Shown here piece after piece: positions 34,606 through 43,312 of a stretch of 64,000 nucleotides of DNA. The stretch's first letter is position 1; each line of letters opens with the position of its first letter. Made by a program: the position numbers and the translations under genes. The DNA is from JAZDFC01 sp043808235 (GTDB lineage: Bacteria > Bacteroidota > Ignavibacteria > Ignavibacteriales > Melioribacteraceae): positions 65,936 through 129,935 of the forward strand of contig JAZDFC010000026.1 in NCBI GenBank assembly GCA_043808235.1, written 5' to 3'. The notes under the pieces are model-generated. The model was not told the DNA's origin and ran no database searches. It saw only the letters and a program-made list of their open reading frames with translations.

Positions 34606-35214
34606 ATGGGATTCAGCACATTAATAGATATAGTGGGTTCATTCATAATTGGCGGTATGGTATTTTTAATATTGCTGCAATTAAATGATGCTTCAGTTGA
34701 CAATACTTTTCGTCACGCCGGCGATTTAACCGTTCAGCAGAATCTTGTTTCGATCGTTGAATTGTTGGAATATGATTTTAGAAAAATAGGATACTGTTCG
34801 GATTGGACTAAAATTCCTCAACCATGGCTCTCAATTATCCTTGCTGACTCAAACAGCATTTCATTTTTGACTGATGTTGAATCGAATGGGATTGTCGATA
34901 CAATGAAATATTATATCGGGCCTACAAGCGAGTCAGTCAACACACCAAATCCGCGTGATAGAAAAATTTATCGTGTCGTTAACAGCGAAACACCGGTGGG
35001 AGTAAATCTTGGCGTTACTCAATTCAGTTTAATGTATTTTGATTCCATGAATGATACTCTCAGCTTTCCAATTGCTCAACCCGGGCAGATTTATACTATT
35101 CAGGTAAGTTTAACTGTAGAAAATGTGGCTGCTTATGGTGATAATTATGACGACGATAGAAATGCTTTTTGGCGGCAGATCCGTCTTGGAGCCAGAAATT
35201 TAAGAAATAGGTGA
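34606..35214 (+). CDS. PilW/MshO-like minor pilin-type protein, cassette B gene 2
   Basis: A 202-residue paralogue of the product at 31632-32231. The N-terminus 'MGFSTLIDIVGSFIIGGMVF' again has a short Gly-ended leader and a hydrophobic helix. The PilW-like blocks are retained: 'NLVSIVELLEYDFRKIGYC', 'ISFLTDVESNGIVDTMKYYI', 'RKIYRVVNSETPVGVNLGV', and the end 'FWRQIRLGARNLRNR'. The copy here has the more standard 'DFRKIGYC' of PilW. It sits five bases after the previous gene and four before the next. Confidence 0.7.
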   Translation: MGFSTLIDIVGSFIIGGMVFLILLQLNDASVDNTFRHAGDLTVQQNLVSIVELLEYDFRKIGYCSDWTKIPQPWLSIILADSNSISFLTDVESNGIVDTMKYYIGPTSESVNTPNPRDRKIYRVVNSETPVGVNLGVTQFSLMYFDSMNDTLSFPIAQPGQIYTIQVSLTVENVAAYGDNYDDDRNAFWRQIRLGARNLRNR

Positions 35215-35218
35215 CATT

Positions 35219-36430
35219 ATGGGTGGAAAAGGTACAATATTTTTAATTCTCGGTTTTAGTTTGATATTTCTCGTATTGGGATTTAATTTTGCTAATCTTA
35301 CTAAATCATCGGTTGATAATTATAGTAGTTATTTTACAAATACAAAAGCGCACGATATTGCAGTAAGTGGTGCGAATGTTGCCGCAAATTGTTTTTTTAG
35401 GAACCCTGCATGGACAGCAAATGGCTACAATAATATTTCTTTTTCTAACGGAACAATGAGTTTATCAATTGCAACTATTGACGTAGTAAAAAACTTGAAA
35501 CGAATTACATCCGTCGGAACTTATAACGGAGTTACAAAAACAATTACTCTTACTTTGCAGCCAAGCCGATTCTCAAGATTTGCGTATTATTCGGTAGTTG
35601 AGCCATCGAGCATTTGGTGGCATGGGACAGACACTGTTTACGGACCATTTCATACTCAAAGCAATCTGCAAGCGGCAAGACACCCGGTATTTTGGGGAAA
35701 AGCAACTTACAAGGGTACGCTCAAATATTATACAAGTAAAAGCCAGGATAAACCATACTTTTACGGGGGTTCCGGAAAAGACGATATCCCAATGCCAACA
35801 AGTGGTATTGCCGGTTTGGAAACAGCTGCTAATGCAAATGGAAAGAATTTTAACGCACCTTCCACCGATACATTATATTTTAACTTCAACGGCGCCAATG
35901 TTACTTATAAGCACAAATATACCGGGACTGATACGACTGTTGCGCTTGCAGCACTCGCCCCCAACGGGGTAATTTTTGCTAAGAATGCAATTATTCGATT
36001 GAAAGGAAATATCCAAGGTCAATATTCTATTGCATCAAATAGTGATATATATCTTGACGACGATATAACATGCCATACCAATCCACAAACTACTCCAAGC
36101 TCAACAGATTTAATTGGAATACTTTCGAAGAAAAATGTAATTATCACGAATAATATACCCAATCAATCCAACATAAAAATTCAAGCATCTTGCTATGCTG
36201 AAACAGGAGGATTTACAGCGCAGCAATATGATACTCGTCCCAAAAGCGGAACGATTCAATTGTATGGAGGCATAATTCAAAATACAAGAGGAGCGGTGGG
36301 TACATTTGATAGCTGGGGTATAAAAACAGGATTTAATAAATCGTATCGATACGATGATCGATTAATGGTCAACTTTCCACCATTTTATCCCGGAACAGGA
36401 TTTTTTGAGATCGTTTCCTGGTACGAGTAA
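35219..36430 (+). CDS. PilX/MshP-like protein with long surface domain, cassette B gene 3
   Basis: A 403-residue paralogue of the product at 32243-33625. Leader MGGKG, a hydrophobic helix (6-23) and 'HDIAVSGANVAANCFF' match the PilX-like start. The C-terminal domain keeps 'GPFHTQSNLQAARHPVFWGK', 'APNGVIFAKNAIIRLKGNI', 'DLIGILSKKNVIITNN' and the end 'FFEIVSWYE'. It lacks the CH...HLSHGD...C module of copy A, which accounts for most of the length difference. A GGTGA site overlaps the end of the upstream gene. Its stop is only two bases from the stop of the convergent epimerase gene. Confidence 0.65.
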   Translation: MGGKGTIFLILGFSLIFLVLGFNFANLTKSSVDNYSSYFTNTKAHDIAVSGANVAANCFFRNPAWTANGYNNISFSNGTMSLSIATIDVVKNLKRITSVGTYNGVTKTITLTLQPSRFSRFAYYSVVEPSSIWWHGTDTVYGPFHTQSNLQAARHPVFWGKATYKGTLKYYTSKSQDKPYFYGGSGKDDIPMPTSGIAGLETAANANGKNFNAPSTDTLYFNFNGANVTYKHKYTGTDTTVALAALAPNGVIFAKNAIIRLKGNIQGQYSIASNSDIYLDDDITCHTNPQTTPSSTDLIGILSKKNVIITNNIPNQSNIKIQASCYAETGGFTAQQYDTRPKSGTIQLYGGIIQNTRGAVGTFDSWGIKTGFNKSYRYDDRLMVNFPPFYPGTGFFEIVSWYE

Positions 36431-36432
36431 TA

Positions 36433-37356
36433 TTATTTTAAAATATTGTGTAGCGTTTTTTCTAACTCAGCATAGCTGAAATGATATCCCGATTCAATAG
36501 TCCTTGTCGGAACCACTTTTGATACTTTTGTAACTGCATCAGCTCCTTCACCAACAATAATTTTTAAAATAAATTCAGGAACTTTAAATATGGAAGGCCG
36601 ATGCATTGCCTTTCCCAACATCTTCGAGAATTCCTTCATTGTTACTATCCCGGGCGACACTCCATTCAGTGCGCCGTGCACAAAATCATTTTCGATTGCG
36701 TAAACAAAAAGATTAACGAGATCATCAATATGAATCCACGGGAACCACTGCTTACCGCTGCCAAGAGGTCCCCCAATGCAATATTTGTATGGTATAATCA
36801 TTTTAGCGAGAGCGCCTTCATTTTTATCAAGGACAATTCCAATCCTGATTCTGACTTCTCTTGCCCCGTACTGTTTTGCCTTTATTGCTTCGTCTTCCCA
36901 TACTTTCACAACATCCGAAAAGAAGTCGCTGCCATACTTCGAATTCTCATCGAAAGTTTCGAAAGGATTGTATCCATAATATCCAATTGCGGATGCTGAC
37001 AAAAACAATTTAGGCTTTACACTTGATTCCGCAATAGCGTCAACCAATTTCTTCGTCCCGATCCTTCTGCTTTCAATTACGTTTCTTTTGTGGTCTTCAC
37101 TCCATCTTTTTGCCATAACGTTTTCGCCGGCAAGATGTATTATGGCATCCGCACCATCTATAAACCTTTTCCAAGTGTCAGATGTTTCTTTGGTTGAATC
37201 CCATTCCAAATATTGTGACGCCCCGGGAATTATCAACTCTGCTTTTTGCGGAGATCGGGATAAAATAATCAATTCATACTTTTTATCGAGTAGCACATTT
37301 GAAATATTTTTCCCTATTAAACCGGTAGCACCGGTGATAATTATTCTTTTTGGCAT
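36433..37356 (-). CDS. TIGR01777-family NAD-dependent epimerase (YfcH-like)
   Basis: A 307-residue extended SDR protein. The Rossmann loop is 'ITGATGLIG' (about 7-15). 'LAGENVMAKRWSEDHKRNVI' is the family hallmark after the fourth strand, and the YxxxK tyrosine region reads 'SASAIGYYGYNPFETFDE', where the catalytic YxxxK is replaced, as usual in this family. 'RIRIGIVLDKNEGALAKMI' and the C-terminal DUF1731 part are present. Its substrate is unknown; relatives act in diverse contexts including cell division. It converges on cassette B with almost no space between the stops. Confidence 0.9.
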   Translation of the reverse strand: MPKRIIITGATGLIGKNISNVLLDKKYELIILSRSPQKAELIIPGASQYLEWDSTKETSDTWKRFIDGADAIIHLAGENVMAKRWSEDHKRNVIESRRIGTKKLVDAIAESSVKPKLFLSASAIGYYGYNPFETFDENSKYGSDFFSDVVKVWEDEAIKAKQYGAREVRIRIGIVLDKNEGALAKMIIPYKYCIGGPLGSGKQWFPWIHIDDLVNLFVYAIENDFVHGALNGVSPGIVTMKEFSKMLGKAMHRPSIFKVPEFILKIIVGEGADAVTKVSKVVPTRTIESGYHFSYAELEKTLHNILK

Positions 37357-37673
37357 AGTTCGACTTTTTGTTTTTAAAACAAATAAATCATTTTTATGGT
37401 TCTAATATAGTTGTTGATAGTTAGACAGCGTAGTAAAATCCTTTTTTTAAGTCCAATATGTCGTTTCTCCCAAGCAGCGGCAGGTAAATTAACGCACATG
37501 TATCGGCAGAATATATTTTTCTTCTCTCATGATTTTTTTACATTTTTGATATCAATATTGAAATACAAACGGAACATACTACTTTAAAGGGCAGTCCAAT
37601 TAACTGTTGTTTTTAAAAGAAAATATTCAGATAGTCGGCGTACTAATTAACCACAAATAAATTTTGGTGAAAT
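37357..37673. other. Divergent intergenic region
   Basis: A 317-base AT-rich region between the divergent epimerase and DUF5686 genes. It must hold both promoters. A small AT-only palindrome (TTTGTTTT/AAAACAAA, 37367-37383) lies just before the epimerase start. I see no gene or RNA. Confidence 0.35.
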
Positions 37674-40082
37674 GTGAAAAAGCAGCTAATGATTTTATTC
37701 CTAACTTTTATCACCTGTGTAAATGCGCAGGAAATGGTTATCCGAGGTAAAGTATATAATAAAGCTACGGATGAGCCATTAATTTATGCGAATGTAAAAG
37801 TGGATGGCGCAACGAATGGTGCGACCGCGAATATTGAAGGCGAGTATGAAATTCGAGTTAAAAAGGGGAACTATAAACTAATAGCCTCGTACATTGGTTT
37901 TAGGTCAGATACAATTCATGTTACCCTGAATGCATCTAAAAGCAATGATTTCTTTTTACAGCCGATCAGTATTGAACTTTCACCAATAACAGTGCGTCCC
38001 GGAATAAATCCCGCGCTTGAGCTAATAGGAAGAACTATTGAGGCCAAAACAAATAGAAACGAGAGATTAAATTCATATATTGTTAACAGCTACACCAAGG
38101 GAATAGTACGCACTTCGAGCGAACTATCATCTCACGGCAGCGGCATAAGTGTTGGTCTGTCCGATGGCGATGATTCAACAGAACTTGGAATAACCGGGAT
38201 AATTGAAAACACCAGCCGGAGTTTTTATAGGAAACCAAACGATTATAAAGACAAAATCATCGCACAGAAACAATCAGCGAATTTCCCGGCAGAAATAAAT
38301 ATTTTTACCGGCGGAAGACTTGTACAAAATTTTTATTCTGATGATATTCAATTTGCAGGCTCGCAAATTTTAAGTCCAATTGCTGATAACGCGCTCGATT
38401 ACTATTACTATTTAATAACGGATACACTTGCATATGATAGGTACCGGGTTGTTGAGGTGGAGTGCGAACCGATTGATAATTCCGACCCCGGTTTCATAGG
38501 GAAACTATATATCATCGATAGTCTTTACACTCTTGCCAAGGTTGATGTTACGTTGAATGACGCGGCAAATCCGGGAGGTATATTTGAAGAACTCCGCGTG
38601 TTCCAGCAGTTCCAAATTTATGACGATGTTTCGATGCCGGTGGATTATCGGCTTTCAGGATTAATAGAATTTTTAAGTCTTGTGCGCCTCGGTTTCGATC
38701 TCAGTTCGGTTTTATACAGCTACGAAATTAACGCTAATATTGATGATGACTTATTTGATATGGCGTCTATTACTGTGTTGCCTGGCGCGGATAAAAAGGA
38801 TTCTCTTTATTGGAATTCGGTGCAGACTATACCCAATACGCTTGAAGAAATTCAAGCATACCAGAAAATCGACAGCCTTGAATCTGTACCGCGAACCTTT
38901 TGGGATAATGTTAATGTTCTCTCGCCACGAATTTCTTTCGACGAAAATATTTCGATTGCCGGTCCATTATGGATGTATCATTTTAATCGTGTCGAGGGAA
39001 ACACACTTGATCAAGGCATCTACCTTTATCATGCTTTTGATAAAAGACTAATTTCATCATTAGATTTTTCCTACGGATTCGCAGACAAAAAATTTAAGTA
39101 CAATTTTGGAGTTACTTACTTACTCGGTAATTACCGGACAACTTCGTTGTCTTTTTCTGCATTTAATAAACTTGATATTCTATTTGGCGAGTCGGATGAA
39201 TACAATACGCTTACATCAACTCTTACAAATCTAATTGGCAAATACGACTTCCGCGATTATTTCTACTCCAAAGGTTTTGGATTTTCTGTCGGCAGCGATG
39301 TGTTTCCTTTCTTAAGATTGAATGCAGGATTTAGAAATCGAACCGACAAAACAGCAATTAAAAATTCCGACTTCTCAATATTCAACAAGAGTAAAATCTA
39401 TGAAGATAATCTACCGATTAATGATGTAAAAATAAATGCAATCACTGCCGGGTTCAGATTTGATTTTCGGAAATATATTGAGGACGGTTATTTCCGGCGC
39501 AGAACATCGAATGGTCATTCTTTTGCCGTTTTATCAGGGGATGTTATCTTATGTAAAAAAAATATGCTCAAGAGCGATATCGATTTCGAAATATATAATT
39601 TGAATCTCGACGGGACCCTCAATTCTTTTCGAACAACAGATATTGATTTTAATGTGAAGGCAACGAACTCGAACGGACCCGTTCCTTTGCAAATGCTATA
39701 TGCGCTTCCGGGTAATATTGATGGCGCCGGTAAAAACTCAACTTTCAGAACGCTCCGGACAGCAGAAATATTCGGCGATAAAGTAGTGTCGCTTAATATA
39801 CGGTACAATTTATACGATGAGCTGTTCAGAGTTTTGAATATTCCGTTCCTCGAAGATTCGCGGATGATATTAAATCCATACTTCAATGCAGCATGGATTG
39901 AACTCTCCGAAAAAACAAAAGAATATATACCGGCTTCATTTACTGAATTTAAAAATCCATTTATGGAAATTGGATTTGGTATCGGGCACATGATGTTCCC
40001 GATAGTGCTTGAATTTACCTGGCGGTTGAATCACCGGACCGGTAATAATTTTGTTATTGGAATCAATACATTTGTATTGTAA
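37674..40082 (+). CDS. DUF5686 / carboxypeptidase-regulatory-like outer-membrane protein
   Basis: An 802-residue exported protein starting with GTG at 37674, with a GGTGA site upstream and signal peptide 'MKKQLMILFLTFITCVNA'. Residues about 22-105 form a carboxypeptidase-D regulatory-like fold ('GKVYNKATDEPLIYANVKVD ... GSYKLIASYIGF' type) as found on TonB-dependent receptors. The rest is DUF5686 ('NPALELIGRTIEAKTNRNER ... YIVNSYTKG'), ending in a barrel-like series of amphipathic strands. This family is confined mainly to Bacteroidota and its function is unknown. It is followed by an amylase gene after 32 bases. Confidence 0.85.
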   Translation: MKKQLMILFLTFITCVNAQEMVIRGKVYNKATDEPLIYANVKVDGATNGATANIEGEYEIRVKKGNYKLIASYIGFRSDTIHVTLNASKSNDFFLQPISIELSPITVRPGINPALELIGRTIEAKTNRNERLNSYIVNSYTKGIVRTSSELSSHGSGISVGLSDGDDSTELGITGIIENTSRSFYRKPNDYKDKIIAQKQSANFPAEINIFTGGRLVQNFYSDDIQFAGSQILSPIADNALDYYYYLITDTLAYDRYRVVEVECEPIDNSDPGFIGKLYIIDSLYTLAKVDVTLNDAANPGGIFEELRVFQQFQIYDDVSMPVDYRLSGLIEFLSLVRLGFDLSSVLYSYEINANIDDDLFDMASITVLPGADKKDSLYWNSVQTIPNTLEEIQAYQKIDSLESVPRTFWDNVNVLSPRISFDENISIAGPLWMYHFNRVEGNTLDQGIYLYHAFDKRLISSLDFSYGFADKKFKYNFGVTYLLGNYRTTSLSFSAFNKLDILFGESDEYNTLTSTLTNLIGKYDFRDYFYSKGFGFSVGSDVFPFLRLNAGFRNRTDKTAIKNSDFSIFNKSKIYEDNLPINDVKINAITAGFRFDFRKYIEDGYFRRRTSNGHSFAVLSGDVILCKKNMLKSDIDFEIYNLNLDGTLNSFRTTDIDFNVKATNSNGPVPLQMLYALPGNIDGAGKNSTFRTLRTAEIFGDKVVSLNIRYNLYDELFRVLNIPFLEDSRMILNPYFNAAWIELSEKTKEYIPASFTEFKNPFMEIGFGIGHMMFPIVLEFTWRLNHRTGNNFVIGINTFVL

Positions 40083-40114
40083 AAATTTACGAATAGCTGA
40101 CAAGAAGATAGATA

Positions 40115-42145
40115 ATGAAAAAACGAAAATTAATTTATCACCGTAAAGAAAAACCGGGTAATGGAATAACCTCTTCAACGCTTTGTGCCTTCGAGTCTTT
40201 GTGGCGAAAGTTTTCATTGCCACTAAGTCACGAAGACACTAAGATTGTTAATCCAGATTTGAATGAACAGAAAACTAGTATATGTTTTAAAAATTTTTTG
40301 GATAATGTTCAAATATTCCGTCCGGTAATTACCCTCTTACTTCTATTTTCAATTCAAATATTTGGCCAGTCTTTTTCTATTCACAAAATTGAACCGCCCA
40401 ATTGGTGGATGGGAATGAAACACGATACTTTACAACTGATGATCTGCGGCGAAAATCTGACAGGCTCATCTGTTTCGTTTGAGGAAGAGAAAATAAAAAT
40501 TGTAAATGTACATGCTGTTGAAAATCCATCATATCTATTTGTTGATGTTGTGTTGCCCGCAGATTTAAATGAAGGCAATTACACAATCTATTTTAAAAAA
40601 GAAAATGAATCGGTATCGGTTGATTATCCTGTTTTCAAAAGAAGGAATAACCCGGATGAGCACAAAGGATTTTCGAAGAACGATATACTGTACCTTATAT
40701 TCCCGGATAGATTTGCCGATGGCGATACGCTGAATAATATAATCCCGAACCCCATTGAGGAATTTCCGCGTTACGATTTGAATGGCAGGCACGGCGGCGA
40801 TATACAGGGAATGATTGATAAACTTGATTATCTGAAAAACCTTGGTATTACCGCTTTGTGGATTACCCCGATGCTCGAAAACAATATGTATATGAGTTAT
40901 CATGGTTATGCTGCGACGGATATGTACAAAATCGATCCGCGGTTCGGTTCGAATGAACTGTATAAAAAATTTGTTGATGAAGCTCATTCGCACGGTATTA
41001 AAATAATTATGGATCATGTCAGTAATCATATCGGGATAAATCATTACTGGACAAAAAACTTGCCCATGCCCAATTGGTTTAACGGCACGGTTGAAAATCA
41101 CAAGGGAGCCAACCATAATAAAGTATCAATTGTTGATGTGCATGCGGATCCGGATGCGGAAGAATTGAACAGTACGGGTTGGTTTACTAATTACATGCCT
41201 GATTTGAATCAGAATAATCCGTTTCTCGCCAACTATATTATTCAAAACACTATTTGGTGGATTGAGTATCTCGGCGTTGACGGAATTAGGGAAGACACCT
41301 ATCCATATTCGGATCAACAATTCATGTCCCGCTGGGCAAAAGAAGTACTCGACGAATATTCTAATTTTAATATTGTTGGAGAAGTATGGACTGGCGAAGC
41401 TGCATTCCTTGCAGGTTTCCAGAGGAACAGCTTACTGCCACGTGATTACAATACCAATCTTCCTGCCGTAACCGATTTTAATTTACGCGACGCTTTTACA
41501 AAATATCTGAAAGGGGAGAGCGGCATATATATAATTTACGAAACTCTCGCAAAAGACTATTTATATCCCGATATCGATAATCTTGTAACATTTCTTGATA
41601 ACCACGATATTGACCGCGCAATGTTTAATGCTAACAACAATAAAGAGAAATTTAAAATCGCTCTTACTTTATTGATGACAACACGAGGCACGCCACAATT
41701 ATTTTACGGAACCGAAATAGGAATGAACGGCGGCGGTCATCATGGAAGGATAAGAGCGCCTTTCCCGGGCGGCTTCCCAAATTTCGATAGAAATTCTTTT
41801 ACAAAAGAAGGAAGAACAAAACTTGAAAATGAATTGTACGATTATCTTCACAAATTGATTTTAATTCGAAAAGAAAACCCATCATTAGCTGAAGGTAAGC
41901 TCACTCACTTTACACCGATAAATAATATTTATATTTATTTTAAAACTGTGGATGATGAAGAGACAATGATAATCATAAACGATAATGACAATTCCGTTTC
42001 AACTAATTTAGAACAGGTCCAGCATAAACTGATTAACACCTCTAAACTAAAAAATCTTTTCAAGAGTGAAGTACTGGATTATCATCTGGGAATGGATATA
42101 AATTTAGATGCAAAACAAGCCGCAATATTCAAGTTAATAAAGTGA
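40115..42145 (+). CDS. GH13 cyclomaltodextrinase/neopullulanase-like enzyme
   Basis: A 676-residue frame. A hydrophobic signal-like segment only appears at 71-85 ('VITLLLLFSIQIFGQS'), so true initiation may be at TTG codons 49 (40259) or 62 (40298); the first 48 codons overlap an inverted repeat (40181-40243). An N-terminal immunoglobulin-like domain (about 87-175, 'PPNWWMGM') precedes the alpha-amylase barrel. Catalytic residues are intact: nucleophile Asp394 ('DGIREDTYPY'), acid/base Glu423 ('IVGEVWTG'), Asp498 ('LDNHDIDR') and region I 'DHVSNH'. It resembles SusA-like enzymes that cut cyclodextrins, pullulan or starch oligomers in the periplasm or at the surface. Confidence 0.9.
   Translation: MKKRKLIYHRKEKPGNGITSSTLCAFESLWRKFSLPLSHEDTKIVNPDLNEQKTSICFKNFLDNVQIFRPVITLLLLFSIQIFGQSFSIHKIEPPNWWMGMKHDTLQLMICGENLTGSSVSFEEEKIKIVNVHAVENPSYLFVDVVLPADLNEGNYTIYFKKENESVSVDYPVFKRRNNPDEHKGFSKNDILYLIFPDRFADGDTLNNIIPNPIEEFPRYDLNGRHGGDIQGMIDKLDYLKNLGITALWITPMLENNMYMSYHGYAATDMYKIDPRFGSNELYKKFVDEAHSHGIKIIMDHVSNHIGINHYWTKNLPMPNWFNGTVENHKGANHNKVSIVDVHADPDAEELNSTGWFTNYMPDLNQNNPFLANYIIQNTIWWIEYLGVDGIREDTYPYSDQQFMSRWAKEVLDEYSNFNIVGEVWTGEAAFLAGFQRNSLLPRDYNTNLPAVTDFNLRDAFTKYLKGESGIYIIYETLAKDYLYPDIDNLVTFLDNHDIDRAMFNANNNKEKFKIALTLLMTTRGTPQLFYGTEIGMNGGGHHGRIRAPFPGGFPNFDRNSFTKEGRTKLENELYDYLHKLILIRKENPSLAEGKLTHFTPINNIYIYFKTVDDEETMIIINDNDNSVSTNLEQVQHKLINTSKLKNLFKSEVLDYHLGMDINLDAKQAAIFKLIK
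40181..40243. repeat. Inverted repeat at the 5' end of the amylase frame
   Basis: Arms of 25 bases, 40181-40205 (starts CTTTGTGCCTTCGAG) and 40219-40243, match as inverted copies at 20 of 25 positions around a 13-base loop. It belongs to the same family as 29752-29812. It is read through by the amylase frame as 'LCAFESLWRKFSLPLSHEDTK', which does not look like normal protein. It is therefore either leader sequence or an in-frame insertion. Confidence 0.75.
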
Positions 42146-42196
42146 AGGGAGTTCTAAAGAATAATATTGAGTTTTGTGTTTAATGTGGAGATAAAA

Positions 42197-43312
42197 TTAT
42201 CTCGCCGAAGGAATTGTAAATTTGAACGTAGAACCCTTGCCTGGTTGCCCGAATACTGATATTCTTCCACCGTGTTTCTCAACAAGTTCTTTGCACAAGG
42301 TTAATCCAAGTCCCGTACCTTTTTCGTTTTCGGTTCCGAGCTTAGATTGATGCTCATCAATTTTGAAGAGGTTGGCAATCTCTTCTTCGGTAATGCCTAC
42401 TCCGGTATCCGTAATCGAAACTGCAATAAAGGTTTCTTTTAATTCGGCATCGATAGAAACGTTGCCGCCGCGAGGTGTGAATTTAATTGCATTGGAGACA
42501 AGATTTCTTAATATAGTAAACACCATATTTTCGTCGGCGTAAACCTGTATTGCGGGATCGATATTGCAATTCAGTTTTATCTCCTTGTTTCTTGCAATAT
42601 CGGAAACCAGATTTGACACTTTCTCGCATACTTTGTGCAACGCGAAATTATTCGGTTGAAATTCCGCCCGCCCGGTTTGCAAGCTTGACCAGTGAAGTAG
42701 ATTTTCTAAAAGTGAATAAGTTATTTTTACCGAGTTATATGTTTTGTCTGCTATCTCCTGCATTTCTTGCAGAGTGATTTCTTTTTTATTTAGTTCTTCA
42801 ACCGATTCGCGCATCAATTGGCTGAATCCTAAAATATTCATGAATGCATTTCGTAAATCGTGAGATACGATCGAAAAGAATCTATCTTTACTTGCATTTA
42901 ATTCCGATAATTTTTTCTGTTGATTTCGAATGGTGAGATGCGCAACCACACGTGCAAGCACTTCTTCGCACTGAATTGGTTTTGTAATATAATCAACTGC
43001 ACCGGCTTCAAACCCCTTAACTTTATCTATAGTTTCGTTTAATGCGCTAATAAATATGATTGGTATTTCACTTGTGGCTTCGTTCTGTTTTATCAAACGG
43101 CAAACCTCGTAACCGCTTTTACCGGGCATTAAAACATCAAGTAAAATAAGATCCGGTTTTTCTTCTCCAATTATTTCGAGAGCGCTTTCGCCGTCGTGTG
43201 TCAGCCAAACTTTAAAACCCATTCCGCTCAAAAATTTAAATAGAAATCCGAGATTTGTCGGTGTGTCGTCAACAATTAAAATGGTGTGGTTATACAGTTC
43301 CTCAATGTTCAC
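42197..43312 (-). CDS. Response regulator-histidine kinase hybrid (REC-HisKA-HATPase)
   Basis: A 371-residue cytoplasmic protein starting with GTG at 43312, which overlaps the stop of the upstream kinase gene by one base (TAGTG) and has a GGAG site. The receiver domain (about 10-125) has phospho-acceptor Asp59 ('LILLDVLMP') and Lys111. HisKA follows with His151 ('SIVSHDLRNAF'), then the HATPase N, G1 and G2 boxes ('LRNLVSNAIKF', 'DTGVGI', 'GTGLGLTL'). No sensor or membrane domain is present, so its input is probably phosphate on its own receiver. Coupling to the upstream HK-REC suggests a phosphorelay between them. Confidence 0.93.
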   Translation of the reverse strand: MNIEELYNHTILIVDDTPTNLGFLFKFLSGMGFKVWLTHDGESALEIIGEEKPDLILLDVLMPGKSGYEVCRLIKQNEATSEIPIIFISALNETIDKVKGFEAGAVDYITKPIQCEEVLARVVAHLTIRNQQKKLSELNASKDRFFSIVSHDLRNAFMNILGFSQLMRESVEELNKKEITLQEMQEIADKTYNSVKITYSLLENLLHWSSLQTGRAEFQPNNFALHKVCEKVSNLVSDIARNKEIKLNCNIDPAIQVYADENMVFTILRNLVSNAIKFTPRGGNVSIDAELKETFIAVSITDTGVGITEEEIANLFKIDEHQSKLGTENEKGTGLGLTLCKELVEKHGGRISVFGQPGKGSTFKFTIPSAR

